A stretch of DNA of 64,000 nt from assembly GCF_015706575.1 (NCBI RefSeq), contig NW_024037063.1, positions 17,918,927 through 17,982,926 of the forward strand, read 5' to 3'. The translations under genes were made by a program, and so were the position numbers. Shown here piece by piece: positions 12,081 through 24,532 of the stretch. Positions within the stretch are counted from its first letter, which is position 1; each line of letters begins with the position of its first letter. The notes beneath the pieces are model-generated. The model saw nothing but the letters and a program-made list of their open reading frames with translations. It was not told the DNA's origin and did not search any database. The DNA is from Patiria miniata. Its lineage: Eukaryota; Echinodermata; Asteroidea; Valvatida; Asterinidae.

Positions 12081-15000
12081 GAAATCGAACACAGGCTATT
12101 GAGGGAAATTATACAAGCCAGGCTATTTGCAGCAGGTCGCTGCCTGTCTCTGTGTCAACACAGCCCAGTGATAAGTCATCGAAAGGCCCCGTGATAAAGA
12201 GACAAATGATATTTACAAGGGACAACAAAGCAACGTTTGCAACAAATACAAATCAACATTTTGACTACCTCACAAGACTATAACAATCTATCACTACCTA
12301 TTTTTAAAGAGTTGATCAAATAACAGGACGACAGCCTGTTAGAAGTGGAATAATGGAGTCTACACAAACATTTTGCCAATAATTTACTCCGTCAAGGATA
12401 TTGAAATGTGGAAAACTGCTTTAATACTCTGTGCTACAGTGAGCCCAACAGTGCCCTTAACTGTGGTGAAATTTCATGATACTAAGAAATTCTTGCCAGG
12501 GAATTTTCGCAACAGACTAAGCGATACTAAGGATGTGACGTTTACACGTTTAAAAGAAAACAATTCTAAATCCGTTAACACATTTTCCAAAACAATTAAA
12601 CGAAACACGAATTATAAAAGGGACCTGCATTCACGCTGTCCTCCTTTGAGTTAAACCTACATAGCACAAAATATTCAACAATGTTTTCAAACCTATTAAA
12701 TTTACAAAACCTTAGAAGCACTTCAGTACTTGATTACATTCGGGGTACACGTAGTTAAGTTGTTACTTTTTCACTGACGGCTATTGTTGATTTATCATGT
12801 CAATCACGCAGGTCTGCAGACACAATGGCCAGGCGTCAGCCTTTGTGACTGGCTAAACGTTTACACATTTAAACGGTTCTCAAAATATTTGCTAAACGTT
12901 TACCAAATTAAACGCAAAGTCACATCCTTATCTGAGACACGTTTATAAATAAACCAAAATATTTGTTTCAATTGTTTCATGCAGATATGCAATGCAAATC
13001 CAATTTAAAATATTTTGAACAGTCATTAACCTCGTTGAAACATTTACAGGAGCTGTGGTTTACATGAAGTTCTCATATGCCAGACCCTTAACTCACTATA
13101 GGTGCATACACATAACGGTGTATACATGCATGTATGTCACATACTTACATCATCAAGAAACGGAAAGTTCAAAATCCCCTAGATTCCGACACCGGCAAAA
13201 TGTGGCTGTAGACAAAAGTGCCAACTGATGCAAACAGCTTTCCCCCAAAGCACACTGCCCCAAAAATTAATCCAAGTTATCGAGGAACACACCTTCTTGC
13301 CGAGAGGATGTTTGATCTCCAAACACTCCCAGAACTCCAGCAAGGAATGTCACCTGGCTTCATCTCCACGGCGAGTCATGATAATGACTCGACATCCCGG
13401 ACCATCTTTCCTTAGAGTGCTTTTTTTTTCTCCAGTTCTCGAGCTCTCTGAATGCAAATAGAGCTCAACGAACGAAAGCCCTTCAGAGATAAGCCGTCAA
13501 AGAGTCAATATGACTTCGGATCCCTCTTTGGCCTATCTCCGGCACCAGAGCAAAGCCGGGGGTATCTCCCATAAGCAATCAAGAACACAGGAAGAGTCTT
13601 GAAGATGACAAGAAGGGTAGGTCATTGAGGCAGGATGCTTACACTCTTAATACTCTAAATAAACAAAACACGCCTAGTTTTTTTTTTGTAAAGAGAGTTG
13701 ATGGAGTCAATCCCTGTTTGCGAGATATTTACCCATCAAGACAGATCGGAATGTCAAGATGTCAAAAACTGCACAAGATTAGTTACGGATACTTGATGAA
13801 ACTAGACAAACAGGGGGTACACTGTTGCACATGTAAATAAAAAAAAAACTCTACAGAACCACTTTGGGTCGGGAACATGTTTTGAATACCACATCACATG
13901 GGGGTACAAAAACATCAAAACCATCAATAAATATGATTCATCATTCAAACTCAAATGAAAGGTTCTGTGGCAGGCACATTGTGTCTCTCACAAAGAAAGC
14001 TAGCATGGTGTGAAATGTAAATTGGCCTACACATATCTCAACATCATGAAAATACTCAAGGGACCTCTTCGTAATGGACCAACGATCTCAGAACGAGCCA
14101 TTAAAAAAAAGTGCAATCACTTGAAACCGGTCTAAAGGAATAACTTCATTGCTTGGTTTTCAGAATCTACAGGCTGGAATACAGGCAACTCGGCAAAATT
14201 GTTGCAGGGAAATGCAAACTTGGGATTTCCCTCTACACATCCAAGTCACGTTTCATTTGAAAAGTTGCCACAACAGTTCGACAAAGTTCCTCCAAAGTAC
14301 AGATCCGGGACAGACCTGGGGCAACAGTTCCCCTCCCCTGGGAGACGAGAGCAATTGGTGTCCCCCCCCCCCCCTTCTCAGTTCCCCTTACATGGAGTCC
14401 AGCACTCTAATCAGGTACGAGGTGTTGACACGATTTGGGGGGAAAGGGTTGAAGGGTTTTTATTGGGCAGGATGCACATTTTGGGGTGAGCTCATGTTGC
14501 GCCGCGCAGTAATGACAGCTGTAACATGAAGTGTACTGGGGGCAAGAATTTTAAGAGTCCAGTGTATGAGAGGTCAAGAGCCTCATACTCACACCCGATA
14601 AAATATAGGAAAAGTAGCTCGATTACAATTGTGAAATTCTTTTCAATTCCTTTGAGAAACATTTCCCTTAATTGATCGAGTTCCTTCCCCACTACTGAAT
14701 CAAGTAATTTCTACAGTCACAAGAGTTAATATGCTTTAACAATTTGGTACAAATGTACATGCCTGCAACCTGGATTAAAATGGATTGGAGAGTTTATTGA
14801 AAGAGATTTTTTTAACTGTACCCTGAAAGTGCATGACTTCTAGTATTCCGGTCCAAACCCTAGAATATCATTCTGATAGAAAAATGGTACGTCCAAAACC
14901 GCACGTAACAAACTTGTTTGAATTGGTGAACCACTTCCAATCACAAAAGACTTGCTAACGTACAGATACTACATGTACGGTATGCAGGAATAAAAAAGAA

Positions 15001-15938
15001 AGAAATATTGTCGCCAAATCGTGCGTGGAATTATCTTTCCCGGATCTATTGTGAATAGATCTCTCTGCACTGCAGCAGAGCCGGCCTGTGTCTGCTAGCA
15101 GCCTTGCGTAACGCTGGAAGCACCCTGCATTTTACCACATCGCGCCCACAGCATATATATCCAGGCGGGCCAGTTGTCATTATCAAATATTGTTGTCAAA
15201 CCAAATTCAAAGGGAGATTGATGCGCAAGATAAACCTATTGATGTATGTCTCACAAACAGTACGGTGAATTGCCCCTCCAGCCAACGGGATCCTGCAAAC
15301 TGCAAAAGCTCGGCGAAATGAGGGAAGAAGAAAAAATCCCAGGCGGAAAAAAAATAGGGAAATAAAAAGCTGCGCATACAGACGGCATTAATCATGACAG
15401 TATTCAATCATGGACTCGTATAAAGATCTCCGAGATTTATACTGCACTTTTCAACTGGGCAGACTGCATTGTAGATTACTCTTTATTAGCTTATTTCTTG
15501 TTAACGATAAAAGAAGGGAAGCATACACGGAACTCTTCTTCCCGTCAATAGATCGTAAAAGTACAGCGACCCTCAGGCAAAATTCTTTCAACCGTGACTG
15601 AATGTGAAAGATATCAATTTTTGTTTGTCTGTGGATATTTTTCCCCAGACAGATAAAAAAAGCTTTTTATGGTAGAAGCATAAATAGACATCTTTAAACC
15701 AAAGTTAGATAGAAAAATGAGTAATGTGAAGTGATGCATGCACTGCCTGTGGAAACAAAGGAAAATCTGTGTGCAGCATGGGGGGGGGGGGGGGTAGTGG
15801 GGGGACAAAATATTAATGGAAACTTCGGCTTACAACTACTGGATACAGGTCACAGCAATTGTATCGCACTGCAGTTACAAAAGTCATGTGCACGGTTTGT
15901 AAATCACTGTCATGTACTGTGCATACTTTTCCAGTAAT
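12081..15938. other. Non-coding stretch
   Basis: Short open frames without family resemblance. A perfect POU octamer ATGCAAAT is at 13452-13459, beside GAGCTC repeats. C and G runs occur at about 14363 and 15781. Confidence 0.4.
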
Positions 15939-16300
15939 TCATGGGCATCAATCCTGGGGGGGGGGGGGGACAGGGAGATACATCCCCCCCCCCCACACAC
16001 TTTTTGAAGGGTGGGGGACACAATATCAAATGTCCCCCCCCCCCCAGATTTTTGAACTCGTGTCCCATTTACAGGGCCCTATTGTGTACTTCAATGTATC
16101 TTTTCCTTAAAAAATATTGGTTGAAGTGGTCAGAAATTGCCTCAGATAGCACCACAGAGCATTTAGAATCCAAATTTTTTCAGGGCCCTTAAGCGGGCCC
16201 CGAACCCCACGCCATAAGGGCTTCACGCTCGCATCAGTTCTGATCAAGGTATGTCCCCCCCCCCCCCCCCCCACTTTTGAGAAGCGATTGACGCCCCTGA
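15939..16300. mobile_element. Related hAT-like element, reverse orientation
   Basis: The interior at about 16110-16215 is the reverse complement of the 43.6-kb element (GGTCAGAAATTGCC...GGGCCC). Ends TCATGGGCATCAATC and GATTGACGCCCCTGA pair at 13 of 15 positions. Four long G/C runs disrupt it, and no 8-bp duplication remains. Confidence 0.65.
16255..16272. repeat. 18-base C run
   Basis: Homopolymer within the hAT-like element. Similar runs occur inside other elements (43.9 kb, 15.96 kb). Confidence 0.95.
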
Positions 16301-16352
16301 TAGCCTGCAGGAACAAAAAGTTAAAATAAACTAACAAATAATAAAAACATAT

Positions 16353-16815
16353 TTGTTATATCGTGTGCTTGGATACCGTAATTTCATTGGTCTACAACGG
16401 CCACGTGTCTGGTCTATAAAAACACGTGTCGCACACCATTTTTACGTGGAGATCAATGATATCACACTGCGTTTATTGCGCGCATTGGCACGCGTATGGA
16501 ACCTGCCGGCACACTAGCTTCGCGCAGTGAGAACTGCAAAGACAAACGCTCAGTCTCATGTCCCGCAGGACATCAAAACTTTCATTTATCAAAGGTTACA
16601 TAGTAGTGGTTTAATTTATTTCTCACACAGTAAGTAACACCATTTATCTTTTTTGACTTATTGGCACGGTATAACAAAACAATTGTTGACTGCTGTGATA
16701 TGGGATATGCCGTTTTTAACCCCCTCGGCGGGCACAGCACCAGAGGTGAAAATGCGCCCCTCGGGTTTCAAAAGTGTCAAATCCCACATCACAGCAGTCG
16801 AAAGTTGTTAAATGT
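16353..16815. repeat. 490-bp interspersed repeat, copy A
   Basis: Begins TTGTTATATCGTGTGCTTGG, passes CACGTGTCTGG and CAGGACATCAAAAC, and ends in an internal inverted pair (TTGTTGACTGCTGTGATATGGG and its complement CCCACATCACAGCAGTC). It matches 27582-28070 almost throughout. Confidence 0.8.
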
Positions 16816-19524
16816 AAAAGTACAAATGCACACTGTGAAATTAACTCACCTTCTAAAAAAAATGTAACATTTGCAGACAGCAGATTGCAAGCAAGTTTTA
16901 AGTGTGATTAAGCAGAACGGGTGATTAAAGCAAAATTATGCAGTAATGATTTTGCCAAGATTACACCAAAAGCTAACAAAAAACTAACTGATTCTTTGAT
17001 GGTACTTTTGCATTGTTCATAGTTGTATGTCCTATCGAAGGAGTCTTACTGGCATGGCGCACACACAAGCAAAAAGGGATCATCACCATGCACTGTTGGA
17101 GAGTGATACAATGAAGATGCCCTGATGCCTTGAAGGAACCCTTACAAAGATTCAAGGGGTAATTTGGCTGACAAGGTTGGGCCCGGGTGCACAAGGCCAA
17201 ACCCTTTTAGGGGAAATTAAATTAAGCCTCTTGATCAAAGCCTAAATCCAAAGGCATCAACTTAAACGGCAAGAAAACAACCTCAACACCAACACTAAAC
17301 AACATTCAACAATGGAATTTGCGTGACGTGGGCCTACGTAACGTAACCTTATTTTGACATCAATTAATCAAGTAAGGTGCCTGCAATCAACTGACATCTC
17401 AATGTTTTGAAGAGGACAATTTGTTGCAAGCAACTTTTGATTCAAAAGCCAAACATCAAAGTACATGTAATCTTTACTTATTTCCGAAATTTATACATTC
17501 TGTTTGTTAAACCTGTGTGACAGAGTTTTCATTTCTGACTATTGTCCTAGACTAGAGAGCAACCTTTTTTTCATCAATGCTGCGGGGAGATGTCTCCCAG
17601 TTAAAGAAACTGATCAATTTAAATCAAGTCAGAAACTCACAAAAGTCACATGCTTACTAAACTGCCATTTCAACCTAATAATGTGCCAGTACTGTTTATG
17701 AGAAATTCTGGCGCACGCACACACCTTCCTAGCAACAGGCGTTGCTTGATTCAGTTTTGTTCATTATTCATGGGATCTCAATCCCTAAAGTCTTAAGTGA
17801 CTGGCTTTCCTGCAAAATACAATTGGGTGGATCGGCAAAAGATCGGGAAAATTGAATAACAATTTTCCAAAATATTCCTGTCAATTTCATTGGCACCGAT
17901 CTGAAGGGACTTTCCTTGGCAATGTTGCAACTTCTTAAGCTACTTCTATAAGTCTGAGGGTGGCAGAGTCCCGTCGACATCAAAAGATTCCAGGATCCTT
18001 ACGCGCATGAGAAGCAGACCCGCCCTCTTTATGAATGGTATGAAGTGGCTGGCAAATACACTGGTAAATTCATTTAACAGCGATCCCTGCCGCGATTACA
18101 TGACGCATACAAAATGAAAGCATGTGATGAATTCATTTTCCAAAATTCACTGGACAGCTGAAAATACATGCAAACGATAAAAATGGAGAAAAAAAATATG
18201 TACTACAAAACTAGGCCCCTAAAGAATTTGGAAGTTGGCAGTCTCAAATCTATGCCTCGCAGAAAGCTGTTAACCAAACTCGGAGCTAATCCAACAAGTG
18301 CGCCTGTTTGCTTTGAGGAAGATCTTAGTGATGACGTCCGGGGCTCACAAGAAAGTCAAAGGATTTGTAATCTTCTCCTCCTTTTGTGTCATCCTTCTAT
18401 AGTCTGGTCCCCTTCAGCAAATGTTTTCTCTGCAAATAATAGGGTGGGATTACAGCAGTTTTCTTCCCTGCAGTGCATTAAGGGCATCATCCTCATAACT
18501 CTATTACATGAGTGAATATTTCGAGTCGTGCCCAAAATGATAAATTGTCATTCTGTTTAGGAGAGTCGGCAGATTGTGTAAAAAATGTGCATGCATTTCG
18601 CATTAGGACTTCAACTAATGATTAATTGTGATGTTTCAAGTACAACACTATTTTTCAGGTGTTAACCACTTCGGGACGGGATTATTTTTGCCAAAAATGT
18701 GAATTTTCGAAAAAGGCAAAATATATATCAGCCAACTTCTGATATACAGCCAAACGCCACAAAGACTGATTCGCAAGAGTCATTTTATTTGTAGGATATT
18801 TCTTATCGTAATCTCATATTTCAAATACTCCGGGGTGTGCCCACGGAGCGTAAATTGTAGAACAACAGGCCGTGCACAGCGGCCTTGTTCAATGTCAACA
18901 CACAGTCCATCTCCACAGACTTCTCGAACCTTGTGTGTGTCCACAAAAAAATGGGGGATTAGCGTGTTTAGACGTCAGACGGAGGCGAGTCGAGACACGC
19001 TTGACATTTTAACCCGTCAGCCGTGCCCGTGTAAAAAAAAAAGCCAGATCGTGTTAACACGTCATCCAACGCAAACTGGGTGAAAAGGTTAAAACACTAA
19101 GCATAACGCTCCATTTGACAGTGTTTTATTTTTTTGTGGGGGGGGGGGGGTTAACACTGCATTATTTTTCATGAGGAATACCTATTGCAGTCGTCACTGT
19201 AAAATGACAACAGATATTTGGGTCTAGGCCTACATGTATTTTGTTTTGCTGATAACAAGTTTGTATGGGGCTTTCTTGAAGTACCTGGGAACATTTCATT
19301 TCTGTTCATTTGTTTTCGTTTGAAGCAACAAAATTGCTCAAAATCTTAAGAAGGGCGCGTAACAACTAACTCGATGAAGTTTCAGCTCAGTGGATGCTAC
19401 ATGTATACCGGTATACTTTGAGAAAACAGAGAAAATGTAAGCACAGATTTTTGGGGCTCGTAACTGGATTCCGTTGCTAACGCACACAAACCACCAAAGA
19501 TTGTTTTCTTTTGAATGATACCAT
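16816..19524. other. Non-coding stretch
   Basis: A 115-codon frame at 18168-18515 lacks recognisable domains. A G run occurs at about 19138. No gene called. Confidence 0.4.
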
Positions 19525-19625
19525 TTCAGGTGAAAAAATTTCACAGGGTATTTGAAACCAGTCCTATCTTCACTTTGAGCAAGAATTTTCTCATTAACTT
19601 GGTAGGTATTGTAAGTTTCTGAGTA
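19525..19625. mobile_element. TTAA family, fragment
   Basis: ATTTCACAGGGTATTTGAAACCAGTCC..TTGGTAGGTATT corresponds to 29323-29395 of the reference copy. Confidence 0.45.
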
Positions 19626-20359
19626 ACAGCAAAAGGGGAATGTACAATGAGACTTACTTATATTAATACATTCCCTACCCTCGACCTTTGACCTCAACTG
19701 TCTGATGAAACTGCCAAATATAAGCCCCTTTGTTGACCGCCAAAAGTAGGAAGATTATTCCTCAATGTGTTCATTCTATTATTTCTCCATGATTCTATCA
19801 AGGTGGTATCCTCACCACCGGTTTCCTGGACATACAAGAAGCTTCATAATAATCGCCACAGTGGGCTGCCCGGCCCCCTTGCTGTGACCTCGGCTATTTT
19901 AGGCAAAGTCGGGCAACCACCAAACCCCTGAAAGTTAGACAAGCAACTCCACTGCAGGATGGATTTATTTGGAATGTATACACACAGCCTGAAGTTTAAG
20001 CCTTTTATTAGAATTAAATACATGTTTAAACTCCTCGCAATGCATGAACATGTAAATGATCCACTAGGATGTCAAAAAAGTCTTTTAATAAGTTTATTTT
20101 AACAATCTTGACATTTCAAGCATCTAGGTAACTTTCCACCTAATACTTTTCAACTTGTGTTTTAAACAATAACAACACTTCCTAATTCCATGGTTCTCTG
20201 GCAGATTTGTACATTGCAAAACCATGACAAAATAAAGATTGCAGTACTTGAGACAAGTGCTCCACAGACCGCATGTACCACGTCGTTTTTTTTCCGCGGT
20301 CGATCCATATATGTTTTGTGTTTTGTTTAAAAGTCAATTTTGTGCATTTTTAAACAACA

Positions 20360-20640
20360 ACCTCAAATGACCCCGGGATGACCTTTGACCTTCAATTTCG
20401 GAAGACTTGTGATGACCCCCACCCAAGGATCACTCAGTCCAAGTTAAATCAAAATCCATCAAATTATGTAGACAAAGAAACATTTAAATTAAGCATATTT
20501 GAACAATGACCTCTAATGACCCCTACATGACCTTTGACCTCAGTAATCCTATGAAGAATTGTGTCTTCCCACCCAAAAGTCACTGCATCCAAGTTTCATA
20601 AAAATACATGAAAGCATGTAGAAGTTATACATTTTTTTTC
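20360..20640. repeat. Two-unit repeat carrying TGACCTTTGACCT
   Basis: Two diverged units of about 150 bp (20360-20508 and 20509-20640) share AATGACC..ATGACCTTTGACCT, CACCCAA..TCACT..TCCAAGTT and AAATACAT-like words. The DR1 motif is at 20379-20391 and 20528-20540; a third copy with one mismatch is at 19682-19694. Confidence 0.65.
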
Positions 20641-21251
20641 TCTAAAAAACTGAACCAAAACTCTTGCATACACTTATGGGTCTATGGTCATACAGAATTT
20701 AGGACTAGTAAACTTGTGTCTCCCCAAACTTTATTTAGGTGACACAAAATGTATGGCTCATACACTCTGTGTATGTATGATGTGCAAGTACTGGAAAACG
20801 ATCCTCTCTTTTGTTATTGCGGAAACATTGTACCACAAATTGGGCCATGCACTGCGGTCAATGGAAATACATATTTGGACCATGTGTAATTCTTAAGACA
20901 ACACACTGAAGCTGAGTGACAGCATATGAATGCCTGTGGTTTCGATGTTCAATACTAAACTGCAATTCATTACTCGAAACAGTCTGTGGTGTCTGGGTAA
21001 TTATCTAACAGGCACCAACAAGTGTATGGATAGTGATGCCTAACTCTACAAATGTCTGACAGATGTGATCCCTGCTAACAATTTTAAGCCAGGCAAAAAC
21101 GGGGGAGGTTTCTTTTGGGGGGGGGGATAAAGGATTGCAGGTACATTGTACACGTAACTTATTCACCCAAATGATTTGCCAATTTCAGAAGAATCATATA
21201 CATTCAATTTTTTTAAACCCTACTCTTTTACTTCTGAAGATTGAAAATTAA

Positions 21252-21432
21252 AGGGAATAGGGGGCCTATACAACATTTGCAAACATCAACAAAAAACTAA
21301 CAAATTTTTATGAAATACCTAACTGGACTGTAAGTGAACAGTCTCTAAAAAAGCATCCTGCAAAATCATGGCACCTGATGTGCTGTCATTTTCAAGAAAA
21401 GTGATATTTTTGTATCAATTTCCAACGTTGGT
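21252..21432. mobile_element. TTAA family, partial copy
   Basis: Begins TTAA|AGGGAATAGG and runs through CAAAATCATGGCACCTG and TGCTGTCATTTTCA. It is the reverse complement of 5062-5218. Confidence 0.55.
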
Positions 21433-24400
21433 CGGCAAGACAGCTAGACTGGCTCCCTGACCTTAGAATTCCCCGACGTCTATAAGGTGCTCCGTTCATC
21501 TTAAGTGGGGTCAGGGAACCCGACTACAGGAACAAGATTGTTTTTCTTGGTTTTTCCAGCATCTACGAACACAAACCTTGAAGCAAGTCAGTGTAACAAT
21601 ATTTACTACAAAATACTAATCCCCCAAATCCATCCATTTCTGAAAATTACAGCAAAAGCAAACGGTGTATTAACTCCATCAAAGACGATTTAGAGCAAAA
21701 TTCTTTCAACCGCAAGGATCGAGTTTTCACTCAAGATTCTGCCACAATGATTCTTTTTCGAAGTATTTAGGCAGAAAATTCGAGTGATTTTCACCCTATA
21801 TTTTTGGGCCTTCACTGCTAAATTTGATTTCCTAAACATTTTATATGTAAAGCAATTAATCCTTATTTGAAGAACTATTTTCTGGTCTCACTCCCAATAG
21901 AAAAAATGTTTCTAGGGAGTGACGCAAGAAAAATATTCTTCAAATACGATTTTTTTTCTAATTTCCAGAATACCATTTTTAGCAGCGTTGGATTCACTTT
22001 TAGGAACTTTAAGAGTAACAGTCCTAAATTCCCAAAATGTAATACGATTTTTCTCACATTGGGGGGGGGGGAAGTAAAAGTTGGCTTACACAAATTTATG
22101 TATATTGAAAAATGTAAAAATGGCAGATTTCTTTTTTGGAGGTACGGGGAGGCTATACAGTTTTATAAAATTAGGGACCCCTCTCTCCCCTGCTGAGCTC
22201 TGGTTTAAAAGTGGGCTGTTGAAAAAAATGTAAATAAAATGGCAAATTTGGGGGAAGAGACAATTTTACTGAGACCCATTCTGCCCCACTGAACTCTACC
22301 TTCAAAATCATAAGCCATCTTCAAGACTGAAAAGATCACGTCAAACGTAGAAACAAATGAATCTTTCTCCAATAAATACTTAAATCACTTTAGCTGTGAG
22401 TTTCTTTCTTAAAATCTGTTTTTGAAAGTTGGTTCAAGTATTTATTTTGAGAATACTATACCAACTACCGTACTTCATTTCCTTTTCTTTTATTTATGCC
22501 AGAAAGTATGAAATACAGAACACAGAAGGAAAACTTGGTCTTCTACCAGTAAATGTAAATAGTGTACATAGTATGTCAGTCACAGATTATTTAACCGGTA
22601 TGCATCTGAATTCTGTATTATGTGACAAAAGTTGGCAATATGCCACATGCCTCATAACTTTTGAATTATATCGAAAAATGTCCCTGCGTCATTTCACACA
22701 CACACAAAAAGACGAGTTTGCTTTATCACCTGGAGCAATTAATTTCATCAAAAGCAGGACCCTTCCCCCACAAAGTTATATGATTTCACACCAATCACAA
22801 ACCAAAATGCTAAGGGCATTCCATTCTAAAGACACTCTCAAAAGAAAAATTTCTCACAAGATTTTTGGTGTTTTTATTTCTCTTCACTGCTGCCAACAAA
22901 TTTTCTCAATAAATGTCCTGTTCTCCTTAAGGCCGTTTTAATATTCTCCGCGTCTCTCTTTTCATCCCGAGTTTTTTGTGAGCGTGTGTGTACCGTCTTT
23001 TCACTACTGTCTGTCCATGAGGGATTTTCTATTAGGATGACACCCGCACAAAACGTGATGCAATTGCTCGCCCCAGCCATCAAAAGGGCAGTACAATTCA
23101 GGACAGCAAATTAGAGCCACTTACAACGCAGGGGTCATGGGGGATCGCGCAAATTGTGTGAGGTGTTTTTCCGTGATTGCCAGTGATCCGTGTTCTCCCC
23201 TGGAGCTTGAGCGTAAGACACGGTCCCTTGTGCAACAAGTAGCTGGCAAGGACTTCGAAATTGGTCTTATTTTTTTTCCCTCCTCAACTCCCAAAAAAGA
23301 ATGAAGTCCTGTTTTGCTCAGATCTATACTTATCACAGTGTCTGAGTGGTGTCAGTTTTGTGTTCTGGTTTTAGCCTTCTGGTCAAAACTGTGTTCAACA
23401 CTGGACTCTGATCACTTTGAGGTACAGGTGATTACTTTTACCAGGGAAGAAATAACGCACACTGGCCCTGAGCGATGGACAATGAGGTACAGCTTGCCTC
23501 CATCTACGTTCATGGAGGTGTTATTTTAGCATCCACAGATTCAAGTCTCAGTTTGCTGCACAAAGCATCCATTTGCATCCAACGAAACTGCTTCATACGT
23601 CCAATAATTTATCAAAGTTTTGATCCCTCATTTTTAATACTCAAAAATACATGTCCAAAAGGATAAAAACTACAGTAGATCATTCCTCCTGACCCACAAA
23701 ATGTTTACATTCATTGTTGATAGGGTCAATGTAATTTTCTCCTTTTTTCCCCTCTTTTTAGGAGGGGACACAATCGACTGCTTTTAGGGCAATTCTAAGT
23801 TTATCATTCTAGAGAGAAGTGTTGAGCCTCCAAAACAAATGCCATGTAAAATTTAAAACTATCATAAAAATGATTGAGCAGGTAAAAACAGGGTGACCGT
23901 AAGGTAATGGTAAAATTCTGCTAGATGCACTTCAAAAATCTGCTAGATTTAACAAAAATCTGATAAATCACCTATTATTACACGAAATACAACATTATAA
24001 ACACTACAATCACATGCAGATATTATGAAATTTCTTTAAACAAAACAATAATCATAATTTCTTATAAAAATAAAACAATTTTGCACGTGTCTAGCCTGGC
24101 TTGCAATGGTCTAAAGTAGGCCTACTTCACTGCGTGTACTAATACACGTCAGGGAATCTCAAATTGAAGCTTTTTCCAAACTAATCAGCTATATTTTGCA
24201 AATCGGCCATACTTTTCTGTCAAATCACCAATTTTACAGAACTCTGCTAGAAATCTGCTAAAAAAATTCATTCTACCAAACTTTCTGTCAAACTCATTTT
24301 TTTTTCGAAAATTTTTGTCAAATTTAGCCAAAATTCGCCTGGTTTAAAATAAAAAGGCCAGAGAAAGAGAAAAAATAATTATGTTAAAATACATGATGTT

Positions 24401-24454
24401 CAAACTTATCGTGAATCATATAGGAAAAAGAAATTTAATTTTAAAGTTGAGCAA
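21433..24454. other. AT-rich non-coding stretch
   Basis: Includes a 170-codon frame (22429-22941) with lysine- and phenylalanine-rich composition typical of AT-rich random sequence, and CTGCTAGA-rich low complexity at 23915-24270. Confidence 0.4.
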
Positions 24455-24532
24455 AGAAATTAAGGAGCAGAGTTTGAACATGCAACCTCCGGATTACCGT
24501 TCCAGTGCTCTACCAACTGAGCTATCCAGCCC
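24455..24532 (-). tRNA. tRNA-Thr-like pseudogene or SINE head
   Basis: The minus strand reads GGGCTGGATAGCTCAGTTGG with a complete D arm, a 5-bp anticodon stem and an anticodon position GGT (Thr). Position 33 is C rather than T, the T stem has a mismatch, and the 3' acceptor strand (TCCTTAA) does not pair with GGGCTGG. So it is degenerate, either a tRNA pseudogene or a tRNA-derived SINE head. Confidence 0.6.

Noticed and set aside
22429-22941. 170-codon plus-strand open frame
   Set aside because: Composition (K, F, S, H rich) fits AT-rich random DNA; no domain, no splice context, and the opposite strand is also open in parts.
24455-24532. Functional tRNA-Thr
   Set aside because: The acceptor stem does not pair, the T stem has a mismatch and position 33 is C, so it is listed only as a degenerate tRNA-like sequence.
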